Below, one piece after another: positions 7,313-16,145 of a DNA stretch of 34,091 bases. The DNA lies in the NCBI RefSeq assembly GCF_003710905.1, contig NZ_RHHV01000022.1, forward strand, positions 1 to 34,091. The letters run 5' to 3'. Origin of the DNA: Brevibacillus parabrevis (lineage in GTDB: Bacteria; Bacillota; Bacilli; Brevibacillales; Brevibacillaceae). Numbering within the stretch: the stretch's first letter is position 1; every line of letters starts with the position of its first letter. A program made the translations under genes and the position numbers. The notes under the pieces were generated by a model, which had not been told where the DNA came from, searched no databases, and saw nothing but the letters and a program-made list of their open reading frames with translations.

Positions 7313-10204
7313 TTACAGTTGATCTGGGATCAAAATTTGCCCGGTCGTTTCATGGCTGGTCACAGCGAGCAAGATCGCTTTCGACAATGTGTCGGGGTGG
7401 TAAGGCTTGATCAAGTAGCCCTTGGCCCCCAAGTCAAACGCTTTTTTCTTCTCTTCAAAAGCGCTGGAGATGACGATCGGGATCGTTTGCAGCTCGGGAT
7501 TTTCCCGCATCGCTTCAATGACTTGCCAGCCGCTTTCTCCATCTTGCAAAATCAGATCGAGGACCACGGCGTCCGGACGCAGCTCCGAAATGGCGGCGAG
7601 CGCCTCTTGGGCCGTGGAACAAGGATAGACCGTAAAGCCTGAGCTGAGCAGTTCCTCACGCAAAAGCTCGGCCAGATTCATGTCGTCCTCGATAATCACG
7701 ACTTTTCCGTTGGACTGGCCGGAAGGAGCGAGCGCCGCGGCTGCGTTGTTCGCCAACAGCTCGGCCCGTACCGCCGGCTCCGGCAAAGGAAGGGCGACCG
7801 TAAACGTACTGCCTTTTCCAGCCTCGGAAGCAACGGTGACCTCGCCGTGGTGAATGCGCACGATCTCCTGAACGATGGCAAGCCCGAGGCCCGTACCGCC
7901 AATCTCCCGGCGATCGGAATTGTCTACGCGATAAAAACGGGTAAACAGATGAGGGAGAGCTTCCGCAGGGATGCCCAGCCCTTCATCGTGAATCTCGATC
8001 AACAGCTTTTGGTTTGCTTCGCGAATAACGACGCGGATGCTTCCGCCGTCCGGTGAATACTTGACTGCATTGCTGATCAGGTTGACCAGCACCTGGCGAA
8101 GCTTGTCGCGATCTCCGCAGATGGTCGTTTGCTCCGTTTGCAGCTCAAGCTCAAACGAATGCGGCGTAGATTGGGCACGGTACATCCCAAACACTTCGCG
8201 GGCGAGGGAGTCGATCTCGACTTTTTCAAACTCATAGCTTTGGCGGCCGGATTCCATGCGCTGCAAGTCAAGAAAATCGTTGATCAAGGTCGTCAGTCTC
8301 GTCGCTTCCTGATAAATAGCCGTCATGTAGCGCTGCTGTCTTTCCGGTTTCAAGTCTTTGTGCAGCAAAAGCTCGGCAAAACCGAGCACGCTGGCGAGCG
8401 GAGTGCGCAACTCATGGCTCACTGTGCTGACAAATTCCGATTTCATCTGGTCAATCTCGTATTCCTTCGTGATGTCCCGATAGACCAAGAGAGTGCCCCA
8501 TTTGTGGGACGCGCGGTACAGATGCTCGGCATACAGCTGAATATAGCGCTTGGTAGGGGAGGTCAGTTCGAAAACAATGCTGTCCTCCTGCGGATCTCCC
8601 TCGTTCAGTGTGACCGCTTTTATATACTGGGCGAGACGGTTTGGTTCCGCCGTACAGCTTTGCAAATGGGCGAGAAACGGATCGATGTTGAAATCCGCTG
8701 TTGAGTGCGAGTTATCAAAGCCGATAAGGTCGCGGAAGGTGCGGTTGACCTGTAGCGTTCCGCCGTCGAGATCGAGCAACTGAATCCCTTCTTGCACCGA
8801 ATCGAGCATGTCTTGCGTGACTTGCCGTTGCCGTTTTGTCTCCTCGAACATGGCGAGCTTGTCCAATGACAACGAGACTTGTTTGGCCAAGCCGATTGCC
8901 ACCTGTTGCTCATGCTCGGAGAACTTGCGGTCAATCCGGGCAAGAATGATGCAGGCCACGACTTCTTCGTTCGAGTCCAAAACAGGCAGATACAGCTCGT
9001 ACGTGCGGGAAGGGGTCATGAGGAAACCGCGCTCTCCCATGGTGCTTTCGCGATTGATGACATACGGTTGGTGCGTTTCCTTGATGCGCACGAGCGGACC
9101 GTCTTCAATCCCTTGCAAAAGCTGCTCGATTCCTTGCGGAGACACACCGAAACTGGCAACAGCCCGATCGGCATCGAGCACGAGAATGACGCCTTTGTCT
9201 GCCTCCATGCTGTCCACAGCGTTGGATACAATGCTCGACAGAAGCGTTTGCTTGTCCAATGTATTCGTGAGCGCGAGAATAAACTGGTTCTTTTTCTCCA
9301 GATGGCGCTCGTTCTCCGCCATTTTTTCCAGCGCTTCCGTCAGTTCCTCTTGCTGCATCACGAGTTCATCCTGTTGGGCTTGCAGCTCTTCGTTTTGCGC
9401 CATCAGCGCCTCTTCTTTGTTCTGGATTTGCCGCATCATGTAGTCGAGAGAGCGGGAGAGCTTGCCGATCTCATCGTCACGCTCCAAGCCGTTCAACTGC
9501 GGCGTCTCCCCAAGCGAAAAGCGGTTGGCATCGGCAGTCAGCCGCATCAACGGTCGGCCGATATCGCGCGTCGTTTTGATCGTTACCCAGATCAATACCA
9601 AAAGAGCCATCAGCACGTAAATGATGAACCACAAGCTTTGGGCAGACAGTTCCTGGAACAACTGCTGGTTTTGCATCGAAATGAGCTGCTCATTCGTTTG
9701 CTGATAGCGGGTGGCATAGCTGATCAAATTGTTGACCTCCATGTTTACCCCGCTGGACGAAAATTTGCGCAAACCTTCGTAATCACCCGACTGTGCATAC
9801 CCTGACGAGGTAGGGAAGACGCGGGTGAAAAAATTGTCTACAAATGATTCGATGGATGTGGCAATTTTAAGTTCTTCGCTGCTGAGCGGAAGCTGCTTGA
9901 AAGCATGAAGCGACTGTTCCAGCTTTTTCTTTTCGAGGAACAATTCATTGTATTCATACGGGCTTAAAAAGGCATAATAGCCGCGGGCACGAAAGAAAAT
10001 CTGGTTCGTATGCTCCGAGATTTGCGTAATCAGCTCCTGCTTCTGTCTGGACGTTTGCGCGGCTGATTGAAAGTTTGTAAAGGCTTGATCGTTCAGCATC
10101 TGCACGACCATCGCCCCGGCGACCATCAGCGAGAAAAAGAGAATCATCATGATGGCGAAGCGGCGGGTAATGCTTTCCCTTACGTATTTTCGAAATGAAG
10201 TCAT
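7313..10204 (-). CDS. Membrane hybrid histidine kinase (HAMP-GAF-PAS-HisKA-HATPase-REC)
   Basis: A 963-residue protein. A first membrane helix lies at about 16-37, an extracytoplasmic alpha-helical region follows, and a second helix lies at about 191-209. Then come a HAMP domain (about 210-262), a Gln/Glu-rich coiled coil (262-305), a GAF domain (about 310-450) and a PAS domain (about 460-580). HisKA has SHELRTPLASV with His597. HATPase has NLISNAVKYSPDGG and GGTGLGLAIV. The C-terminal receiver carries Asp883 in VVLDLILQDGE. It is the last gene of a three-gene minus-strand operon and overlaps the CheY-like gene by 4 bases (ATGA). It is probably the sensor feeding phosphate to the two upstream-encoded receivers. 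Its stimulus is unknown. Confidence 0.92.
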   Translation of the reverse strand: MTSFRKYVRESITRRFAIMMILFFSLMVAGAMVVQMLNDQAFTNFQSAAQTSRQKQELITQISEHTNQIFFRARGYYAFLSPYEYNELFLEKKKLEQSLHAFKQLPLSSEELKIATSIESFVDNFFTRVFPTSSGYAQSGDYEGLRKFSSSGVNMEVNNLISYATRYQQTNEQLISMQNQQLFQELSAQSLWFIIYVLMALLVLIWVTIKTTRDIGRPLMRLTADANRFSLGETPQLNGLERDDEIGKLSRSLDYMMRQIQNKEEALMAQNEELQAQQDELVMQQEELTEALEKMAENERHLEKKNQFILALTNTLDKQTLLSSIVSNAVDSMEADKGVILVLDADRAVASFGVSPQGIEQLLQGIEDGPLVRIKETHQPYVINRESTMGERGFLMTPSRTYELYLPVLDSNEEVVACIILARIDRKFSEHEQQVAIGLAKQVSLSLDKLAMFEETKRQRQVTQDMLDSVQEGIQLLDLDGGTLQVNRTFRDLIGFDNSHSTADFNIDPFLAHLQSCTAEPNRLAQYIKAVTLNEGDPQEDSIVFELTSPTKRYIQLYAEHLYRASHKWGTLLVYRDITKEYEIDQMKSEFVSTVSHELRTPLASVLGFAELLLHKDLKPERQQRYMTAIYQEATRLTTLINDFLDLQRMESGRQSYEFEKVEIDSLAREVFGMYRAQSTPHSFELELQTEQTTICGDRDKLRQVLVNLISNAVKYSPDGGSIRVVIREANQKLLIEIHDEGLGIPAEALPHLFTRFYRVDNSDRREIGGTGLGLAIVQEIVRIHHGEVTVASEAGKGSTFTVALPLPEPAVRAELLANNAAAALAPSGQSNGKVVIIEDDMNLAELLREELLSSGFTVYPCSTAQEALAAISELRPDAVVLDLILQDGESGWQVIEAMRENPELQTIPIVISSAFEEKKKAFDLGAKGYLIKPYHPDTLSKAILLAVTSHETTGQILIPDQL

Positions 10205-10563
10205 GCGAGCATGTCCTCCACTTTGCGGACCAGCTCCAGCGGGCTGAACGGCTTGGGCATGAAGTCGTCCGCCCCGGCAGAGCGCATTTTTTCCTGTTCG
10301 GCATGCTGGCTTTTTGCGGACAGGATGAGCACTTTCACAGACTGTTTCTCAGGCATTTGTTTCATCTGCGTCAAGACGTCAAAACCTGTCAGCTTGGGCA
10401 TCATGTAATCGAGAATGACCAAATCGTACTGATTCTGGCCAATTTTTTGCAAGGCTTCCTCACCGTCGCAGACGATATCGAGCTGATGGCCTTCATCTTC
10501 AAGCGTATCCCCGATCAGCATGCGCAGCACTGCTTCGTCTTCGGCTAATAAGATCGTTGCCAT
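10201..10563 (-). CDS. Single-domain (CheY-like) response regulator
   Basis: A 120-residue stand-alone receiver. It has the acidic pair in LLAEDEA (Glu8-Asp9), the phosphoacceptor Asp52 in DLVILDYMMPKLTG and the conserved Lys in DDFMPKPFSPLEL. There is no output domain, so it likely relays phosphate or acts by protein contact. It sits between the diguanylate cyclase and hybrid kinase genes, 21 bases after the former and overlapping the latter by 4 bases. A Spo0F- or CheY-like shuttle function in this operon is inferred. Confidence 0.9.
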   Translation of the reverse strand: MATILLAEDEAVLRMLIGDTLEDEGHQLDIVCDGEEALQKIGQNQYDLVILDYMMPKLTGFDVLTQMKQMPEKQSVKVLILSAKSQHAEQEKMRSAGADDFMPKPFSPLELVRKVEDMLA

Positions 10564-10584
10564 TTTTCTTCCTCCATGTCATTC

Positions 10585-12207
10585 CTACATCATTCGTTTG
10601 ATCAAACGTTTGATGCGCGCTTCCAGCTCTTTTATGCTGAAAGGCTTGGTCATATAGTCGTCAGCACCCAGTTGCAGGGCGCGGGCAATATCCTGTTCGC
10701 CGCTGCGTCCCGTCAGCATGAGCACCGTGTACTGCTTGCTGTTGGGCAGGGCGCGGATCAGTCTCAGGACATCAAGCCCGTCCATGTGTGGCATGATGCC
10801 GTCCAAAATGACAAGGTACGCTTCCGGACCTTGATGCCAGGACGATTCAAAAAAGGCGGCGCCTTCGTGGAACGTTCGGATGTCTGTATGAATCCATCCT
10901 TCCAGACTGGCGCGAGCGCAGTCGGCGAGCAAAGTGCGGGTCAAGGAATCGTCGTCGATAATCGCCACTTTCAGTCTCACGGTGCGCGTATCTGGATCGT
11001 CGTTGCGCTTGGCCATCTCTACCCGGCAACGCCCGTTGTTTTTCGCAGCGTATAAAGCCGTATCAGCGGCGTCTATCCAGTGCGAGAGAGGCTTTTGTCC
11101 ATCCTCGATTTGCACGACTCCTGCCGAAAAGCTCAAAGAAAAGCTGCCTTCCGCCGATTCAAAAGAAAGTGCCTGAAAGTCGACCAGCAGCTGTTTGATG
11201 CGCAGCTTTGCATCTTGTCCGGACGTTCTTGGCATGAGCAGCAAAAATTCTTCCCCGCCATAACGGAAAAAGATGTCGTACTTCCCGGAGTTTGTCTTGA
11301 TGAAAGAGGCGAAGCGGCTCAAGACAACATCGCCTACGAGGTGCCCGTGCGTGTCATTGACCTTTTTGAAATGATCGATGTCCATAAAGGCCAGCGAGAA
11401 CGGGGTTGAATTTCGCAGCGAATCGGACAGCAGCCGTTGATACGTGTCCGTAAGAGAATTGCGGTTGAACGCACCCGTCAATTCGTCGATGAACAAGATT
11501 TTATCCATCCAGCGTTTTCTGCCCAACTGCCGTTCCAGCCGAACCGTCAATTCCTCCAGGTCAAGCGGCTTGCACATGACGTCGTCCGCCCCCAGACGAA
11601 AAGCGCGCATGCGCGTGTCCCGGTCGCAATCAATGCTGATGATCGTCGTCGGGACGTATTGCTTTTTAATTTTCTCGCTGAGTGTTTGCATGACTTGAAA
11701 ACCGCCTGTTTCCGGGATGTTCAAGTCGAGTATCAGGCAATCCGGGTTAAGGTCGTGGAAGTAGTCGAGTGCCTTGTGCGGATACACAGTGGCGATGACG
11801 GACCAGTTTTGCTTCTCCAAATATTCCTTGAGGTACATCAAAAGCGTCACATCATCATCTAGAATGAGCAAAAGAGGCTGGTTTTCGTAGGTGGATTCTT
11901 GCGGCAATGTGGGGTCCTCTAATAAAATCTCTTGCTCGGGCCGATGCTCGTAGCAGAGAGTGATCAGCTCTCGCAAAAAATCGCTCCACTCGTGTGTCGG
12001 CCAATCCTTCGCCTCCAGCTTGTCCAGTTGTTCCAGCAAGGATTGGGAAAGCTCGGATAAATCGTGCAAACCAATCGTTCCGGCTGTACCCTTCAGCGAG
12101 TGGACAAAACGGTATAATTCTTCATGGGAGACAGGCTCTTCCTGAGCGAGCCAGCCTTCCAGTTGTTTGTGAATTTGAAAAAGAAGGGTGTCCCTGTATT
12201 TGATCAT
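10585..12207 (-). CDS. Hpt-REC-GGDEF-REC protein, predicted diguanylate cyclase
   Basis: A 540-residue soluble protein with an unusual domain chain. It has an N-terminal histidine phosphotransfer domain (FVHSLKGTAGTIGL, His36), a receiver (about 111-225, Asp161 in CLILDLNIPETGG), a GGDEF domain (about 240-400) and a second receiver (about 412-535, Asp469 in VILDGIMPHMDG). The active-site loop is GGEEF at 317-321, an active variant. The allosteric I-site Arg is replaced: the position six residues before GGEEF reads GKYD rather than RxxD, so product inhibition may be lost. It is the first gene of the operon; AGGGGG lies upstream of the ATG. It most likely makes c-di-GMP in response to the co-encoded kinase. 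Confidence 0.92.
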   Translation of the reverse strand: MIKYRDTLLFQIHKQLEGWLAQEEPVSHEELYRFVHSLKGTAGTIGLHDLSELSQSLLEQLDKLEAKDWPTHEWSDFLRELITLCYEHRPEQEILLEDPTLPQESTYENQPLLLILDDDVTLLMYLKEYLEKQNWSVIATVYPHKALDYFHDLNPDCLILDLNIPETGGFQVMQTLSEKIKKQYVPTTIISIDCDRDTRMRAFRLGADDVMCKPLDLEELTVRLERQLGRKRWMDKILFIDELTGAFNRNSLTDTYQRLLSDSLRNSTPFSLAFMDIDHFKKVNDTHGHLVGDVVLSRFASFIKTNSGKYDIFFRYGGEEFLLLMPRTSGQDAKLRIKQLLVDFQALSFESAEGSFSLSFSAGVVQIEDGQKPLSHWIDAADTALYAAKNNGRCRVEMAKRNDDPDTRTVRLKVAIIDDDSLTRTLLADCARASLEGWIHTDIRTFHEGAAFFESSWHQGPEAYLVILDGIMPHMDGLDVLRLIRALPNSKQYTVLMLTGRSGEQDIARALQLGADDYMTKPFSIKELEARIKRLIKRMM

Positions 12208-12391
12208 TCCGAATTATCCCCCTGTTTTCGGGAAGGCCCTGCGCAGTCTCGAAGACTGCCGGGCCAGATCATAATAGGTATTGTACATCTAGCTAGGTGG
12301 AAGTGTACCATATTAAGAGGGGTTCTCCAACGAAAGGATTGCACTGGGAGGCAGGAAAAAAACAGGACGTGACAACTCTGTTACAAGCGGT

Positions 12392-12868
12392 TTACGAAAG
12401 AGAAAAGCCTTCTTCCTTCAAATATTGCGCCGCTTCCACGTAAGACTCAAAAGAAGCTTCCAGGTTCATGCCGTGGTAGACATTCCACAGGGAATCTTCT
12501 TGCTGCAAAAGCAGCGTGCGGTTTTGCTTGTCGACCCAGGTTTGTTCGACTTGTTCGCTGGCATCTGCTGCTGGTTGCTGCGGCTCGCGCTTGACGGAGA
12601 GCGACTGGATGGAAGCTTCGATTACTTGGCGCAGCTCGTCTGCGGAGAAGTCGCGAATGTTTACGTAGCCTTTGTCGTCTTTTTGGTAGCCCTTCAAAAA
12701 CGCTGCGAACACAAAGCCGTTGCCGTTCGGATGCAGATGGTAAACGACTGTCTTTTTGTCGTGAAGACTTGCCTCGTAGTGAAAATTAACCCGTTTGAGC
12801 GAGACGTTGTGGCGAGACAACTCCGGGAATGATTCGATAATCGCCAGTTTTTGTTCAAAAGTAAGCAT
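12392..12868 (-). CDS. Hypothetical protein (158 aa)
   Basis: I do not recognise the family. The product begins MLTFEQKLAIIESFPEL, has an N-terminal alpha/beta part including VVYHLHPNGNGFVFAAFLKGY, then a Gln/Ala/Glu-rich linker (about 98-108), and ends YLKEEGFSLS. It is soluble with no signal peptide. GGAGG lies about 5 bases before the ATG, which supports translation. It is transcribed divergently from ywbE. Nothing in the sequence tells its function. Confidence 0.75.
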   Translation of the reverse strand: MLTFEQKLAIIESFPELSRHNVSLKRVNFHYEASLHDKKTVVYHLHPNGNGFVFAAFLKGYQKDDKGYVNIRDFSADELRQVIEASIQSLSVKREPQQPAADASEQVEQTWVDKQNRTLLLQQEDSLWNVYHGMNLEASFESYVEAAQYLKEEGFSLS

Positions 12869-12957
12869 GGATTCCTCCGATGTGAATAAGGTTATCCGTC
12901 GATTATATCATAGGTGGAACAAAGAACGAAAAGGCTATACAGACAAGAGAGGAAGCG

Positions 12958-13167
12958 ATGACGATGAACGGAAAAAATCGAAAAGATATCGTAGCAGGAC
13001 TGGAAGTGGATATCGTCCTGAAGCAGGATCAGCGCACAGGGGTGCGGACGCGGGGAATCGTCAAGGACATTTTGACCAATTCCAGCACGCATCCGCACGG
13101 GATCAAGGTTCGCTTGACCAATGGCCAGGTCGGACGAGTGCAGGAGATTATTCGAAAAGGCGAGTAA
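12958..13167 (+). CDS. ywbE: YwbE-family protein
   Basis: A 69-residue protein with the compact block MNGKNRKDIVAGLEVDIV, then LKQDQRTGVRTRGIVKDIL and HPHGIKVRLTNGQVGRVQEI. This matches the YwbE (DUF2196) family of Bacilli, a small SH3-like beta-barrel fold of unknown role. GAGAGGAAGCG precedes the ATG; a second in-frame ATG two codons later is an alternative start. A strong terminator follows directly. Confidence 0.85.
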   Translation: MTMNGKNRKDIVAGLEVDIVLKQDQRTGVRTRGIVKDILTNSSTHPHGIKVRLTNGQVGRVQEIIRKGE

Positions 13168-13171
13168 ACGT

Positions 13172-13208
13172 AAAAAACGGGATGCCAGCGAGGGCAATCC
13201 CGTTTTTT
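13172..13208. terminator. Terminator between ywbE and the isochorismatase gene
   Basis: The arms AAAAAACGGGAT and ATCCCGTTTTTT form a long stem with GCC/GGC closing the loop. A and T runs on both sides suit both convergent genes. Confidence 0.88.
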
Positions 13209-13256
13209 GATCGCGAGCGACAGGCAGCTTCTTCCGGAAAAGACGAGCCTGATCGA

Positions 13257-13814
13257 TCAGCGATATGTATCGTGAGCAGGTGTAAGCACATCTTCCGTGG
13301 AATCGCGCACGAGGATGAACGGCCCGATGTTCCCGAGTCCATGCATCGATACGTTGTGATGGGCGATAATTTGCTCTGCACGCAGCACGGTGTTGTCGGT
13401 TGTGGAATGACCGTCACTGACGAGTGTGACGTCATAGCCCAAGGTGGTCGCTCGCTTGCAGGCGCTGTCTACGCAAAATTCCGTTTTGCAGCCCGTCATG
13501 ACGAGATGCGTAATCCCGAGCGATTGCAGTTGTTCATGCAAATCGGTCTCGTGAAAAGCATCCGTCGCTTGTTTGAGAATCACGGTTTCCGTCGGGAGCG
13601 GGGCAAGCTCGGGGTGGATGGCGTAAGCGTCAGCGCCAAGCTCCGCGACATCTGTGTCCTGCACGTACAGGACGGGAATCGCTCTTTTCCAAGCGTCTTC
13701 CCTCAGCTTTTTGATCGTCTGAACGAGCGAGGTCTTTTGATAAACAGGGCCGATCGGGCCTTCCACAATCCCTACTTGTACGTCAATAATGAGCAGAGCT
13801 GTTTTTTGCGTCAT
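13257..13814 (-). CDS. Isochorismatase-like cysteine hydrolase
   Basis: A 185-residue protein with the full catalytic triad of the family: Asp11 in TALLIIDVQVGI, Lys81 in TVILKQATDAF and Cys114 in TGCKTEFCVDSACKRA, together with a cis-peptide-type VMTGC turn. Family members hydrolyse amides such as nicotinamide, N-carbamoyl compounds or isochorismate. The sequence does not fix the substrate. GAGGAGG lies upstream of the ATG. The gene stands alone, bounded by a terminator at its 3' end. Confidence 0.88.
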   Translation of the reverse strand: MTQKTALLIIDVQVGIVEGPIGPVYQKTSLVQTIKKLREDAWKRAIPVLYVQDTDVAELGADAYAIHPELAPLPTETVILKQATDAFHETDLHEQLQSLGITHLVMTGCKTEFCVDSACKRATTLGYDVTLVSDGHSTTDNTVLRAEQIIAHHNVSMHGLGNIGPFILVRDSTEDVLTPAHDTYR

Positions 13815-14039
13815 TCACGTTCCTCCTCAAAATGCAGGGGCTACCGGGGCAGTCCCCCCGTTTCTTTCTTGGTTGTTTTCATCGATCTATGAGCATGCCG
13901 TTGCATATTTGTTTTCATATTTCATCAGCTCCTTCGCTTATGGCAGCGGGACAGCCAGAGGCGGCTGCATCCGCTGGAACCATTGTAACACATCGCCCGT
14001 TTTATCATTCGGATTTTTTTGAACAATCGAACGGAAGGT

Positions 14040-14090
14040 AAAAACAGCCCCCATCCTGCTGGCTGCCAGTCAAGGATGGGGGCTGTTTGT
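14040..14090 (-). terminator. Terminator of the gbsR-like gene
   Basis: A 14-bp GC-rich stem (ACAGCCCCCATCCT / AGGATGGGGGCTGT) has a T5 tract on the minus strand. It lies about 25 bases past the stop of the regulator. Confidence 0.88.
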
Positions 14091-14114
14091 GTTGCATGTG
14101 TCAGAAAGCTGTCT

Positions 14115-14663
14115 TTACGAGTCGCTTTCTTTTTTCGGCACAAACTGAAAAATTTCATGGGATTCAAAAGAGTCGATCAGGCGCGATAGCCACAAGTAGT
14201 AATCCAGTCCGTTTTCAATCCGGCGGATACTAAGCTCCACGCGTTCTCGCAGCTCGTCCGTCAACTCCTCGGATTGCTGGAGGGCGCGCAGCTCCTGAAG
14301 CGACTTTTTCAGGCTGTGCACATTTTGCTCGCTGGCATGGCGCCACTTCACGGAAAACAAGTCGATGAAGTTTTGGTACCAGTCCAGATTGACCTCGTAG
14401 TGGTCTTTGCGAGTTCCTTTTTTCCATATCTTTTCTACCATATTTAAGTCCATCAAGGTGCGAACGCCGGTGCTCATGCTGGTCTTGCTCATTCCCAGCG
14501 CTTCTCCCATTTCATCAAGCGTCATCGACTTGTCCTGAAACAGCAGCGTGCCATACAAGAGCCCCGTCGACATGGTGATGCCGTACAAATCCATGTTGCG
14601 GGCAAGTGTTTCAATCACGCGTTCTTGAGCCTTTTCGAGGATTCTTTCCTGATTCGTATCCAT
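14115..14663 (-). CDS. gbsR: GbsR/OpcR-family MarR-type repressor, likely controlling opuA
   Basis: From the Met at 14663 the protein has 182 residues and starts MDTNQERILEKAQERV. Diagnostic blocks are ARNMDLYGITMSTGLLYGT and MTLDEMGEALGMSKTSMSTG, the winged-helix recognition region, then WKKGTRKDHYEV. These closely match my recollection of B. subtilis GbsR, which represses choline/betaine genes and senses choline. An ATG at 14690 is in frame, but the promoter below would start the transcript at about 14698, leaving no room for a ribosome-binding site; GAGGAG precedes the later Met (spacing about 14, long). It is divergent from opuAA-AB-AC, which suggests it controls that operon. Confidence 0.85.
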   Translation of the reverse strand: MDTNQERILEKAQERVIETLARNMDLYGITMSTGLLYGTLLFQDKSMTLDEMGEALGMSKTSMSTGVRTLMDLNMVEKIWKKGTRKDHYEVNLDWYQNFIDLFSVKWRHASEQNVHSLKKSLQELRALQQSEELTDELRERVELSIRRIENGLDYYLWLSRLIDSFESHEIFQFVPKKESDS

Positions 14664-14704
14664 TTTGAAAAAAGCAGCTCCTCTAGTCATATTACCTGAC
14701 TAGA

Positions 14705-14733
14705 ATTGTACGTTCCTTACAGCAAAATGTAAA
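14705..14733 (-). promoter_or_regulatory. Sigma-A-type promoter of the gbsR-like gene
   Basis: On the minus strand TTTACA (14728-14733) and TACAAT (14705-14710) are separated by exactly 17 bases. The predicted transcript starts near 14698 and supports the start at 14663. Confidence 0.65.
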
Positions 14734-14840
14734 TGGAGATATCAAACAGTATATACGAGATAAACTGCGAATACAGAAAGAAAAGTACGTAAAGTTTTTT
14801 CTGAACGCTGAAAATGCCCGATTATCGAGCCTCACCCAGT

Positions 14841-14874
14841 TTGAGGTAAAAAAGTGGGCTGGTTACAATTGTAA
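14841..14874 (+). promoter_or_regulatory. opuA promoter with a palindrome over the -10 box
   Basis: TTGAGG (14841-14846) and TACAAT (14864-14869) are spaced by 17 bases. The perfect palindrome TTACAATTGTAA (14863-14874) covers the -10 box and is a candidate operator for the divergently encoded GbsR-like repressor. Confidence 0.65.
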
Positions 14875-14921
14875 GGGTAAAGAACAGTCCGGATACGGGC
14901 GTAAAAGTTGGAGGTGACCAT

Positions 14922-16145
14922 ATGCCCAAGATCAAAGTAGAGAATTTGACCAAAATCTTTGGACGACAGCCCCAACGCGCATTGCCCCTCGTGAAACAAG
15001 GGAAGGCCAAGACAGATATATTGAAGGAAACGGGTCTTACCCTTGGGGTTAATCAAGCGAGTTTTGAGGTGCACGCCGGCGAAATTTTCGTCATCATGGG
15101 GCTTTCGGGTAGCGGGAAATCGACATTGGTTCGACTCTTGAACCGACTGATCGAACCGACGGAAGGCAAAATCCTGATCGACGGTACGGATATCGTCAGG
15201 ATGAACACAGAACAGCTGCAACAGGTCAGAAGAAAGAAGCTCGGGATGGTATTTCAAAAGTTTGCCCTGTTTCCGCACAGGACCGTCCTGGAAAACGCAG
15301 CATATGGCCTGGAGATTCAAGGAATGGCCAAAGCAGAGCGCGAGGCCAAGGCGAAGCAATCGCTGGAACTGGTCGGACTGGGCGGCTGGGAAGCGAGCTA
15401 TCCTGACCAGCTTAGCGGAGGAATGCAGCAGCGCGTCGGTCTGGCGCGTGCACTTGCCAATGAGCCGGATGTGCTGTTGATGGACGAAGCATTCAGCGCA
15501 CTTGACCCGCTCATTCGCAAGGACATGCAGGACGAACTGCTGGAGCTGCAAAGCACCATGCAAAAGACGATCATCTTCATTACGCACGATCTCGATGAGG
15601 CGCTGAAAATCGGTGACCGGATTGCCTTGATGAAAGACGGAGCGATCGTCCAGATCGGCACACCGGAAGAAATTATGACCAATCCGGCCAACGAGTACGT
15701 GGAGCGCTTCGTGGAGGACGTGGATCGTTCCAAGGTGCTCTCCGCAGAGAACGTCATGAAGCGGGCCGAGACGATTACGTTGGATAAAGGGCCGCGCGTT
15801 GCCTTGCAGTTGATGAGGGATCGCGGTGTATCCAGCTTGTATGTAGTAGACAAGAAGAAGACGCTCCTCGGCGTTTTGACCGCAGATGCGGTCAGCCAGG
15901 CAAAAGAACAGGGCCAATCGTTGGAGTGGGTGCTTCGTACCGAAGTTCCGAAGGTAGGGCCGCAAACGCTCCTGAATGAACTGTTTGACTTGGTCGCTTT
16001 TTCGGATATTCCGGTGGCAGTGACAGGCGATCATGACCGCCTCCTGGGTGTCATCGTAAAAGGTGCCGTGTTGGGCGGATTAGCGGGAAAAGTAAACCAG
16101 GAAACGCCACTGCCGGTAAATGAAGAAGGGCAGGTGGATGAATGA
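14922..16145 (+). CDS. opuAA: Glycine betaine ABC transporter ATPase OpuAA
   Basis: A 407-residue quaternary-amine uptake ATPase. It has the family-specific extended N-terminus (RALPLVKQGKAKTDILKETG), Walker A GLSGSGKST at 60-68, Q loop VFQKFALFPHRTV, signature LSGGMQQRVGLARAL, Walker B VLLMDEAFSALDP and the switch His in FITHDLDEA. Two CBS domains occupy about 265-390 and in this family can gate transport in response to ionic strength. GGAGGTGACC precedes the ATG. The gene overlaps opuAB by 4 bases. It powers osmoprotectant import. Confidence 0.95.
   Translation: MPKIKVENLTKIFGRQPQRALPLVKQGKAKTDILKETGLTLGVNQASFEVHAGEIFVIMGLSGSGKSTLVRLLNRLIEPTEGKILIDGTDIVRMNTEQLQQVRRKKLGMVFQKFALFPHRTVLENAAYGLEIQGMAKAEREAKAKQSLELVGLGGWEASYPDQLSGGMQQRVGLARALANEPDVLLMDEAFSALDPLIRKDMQDELLELQSTMQKTIIFITHDLDEALKIGDRIALMKDGAIVQIGTPEEIMTNPANEYVERFVEDVDRSKVLSAENVMKRAETITLDKGPRVALQLMRDRGVSSLYVVDKKKTLLGVLTADAVSQAKEQGQSLEWVLRTEVPKVGPQTLLNELFDLVAFSDIPVAVTGDHDRLLGVIVKGAVLGGLAGKVNQETPLPVNEEGQVDE

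Noticed and set aside
13832..14041. Small plus-strand open frames between the isochorismatase and gbsR-like genes
   Set aside because: They have no ribosome-binding site, no coding bias and no recognisable domain; the gap seems non-coding.
14832..16034. 400-aa minus-strand open frame
   Set aside because: It is the antisense shadow of opuAA; its composition (His, Gln, Arg, Phe) is typical of shadow frames and it covers the opuA promoter.
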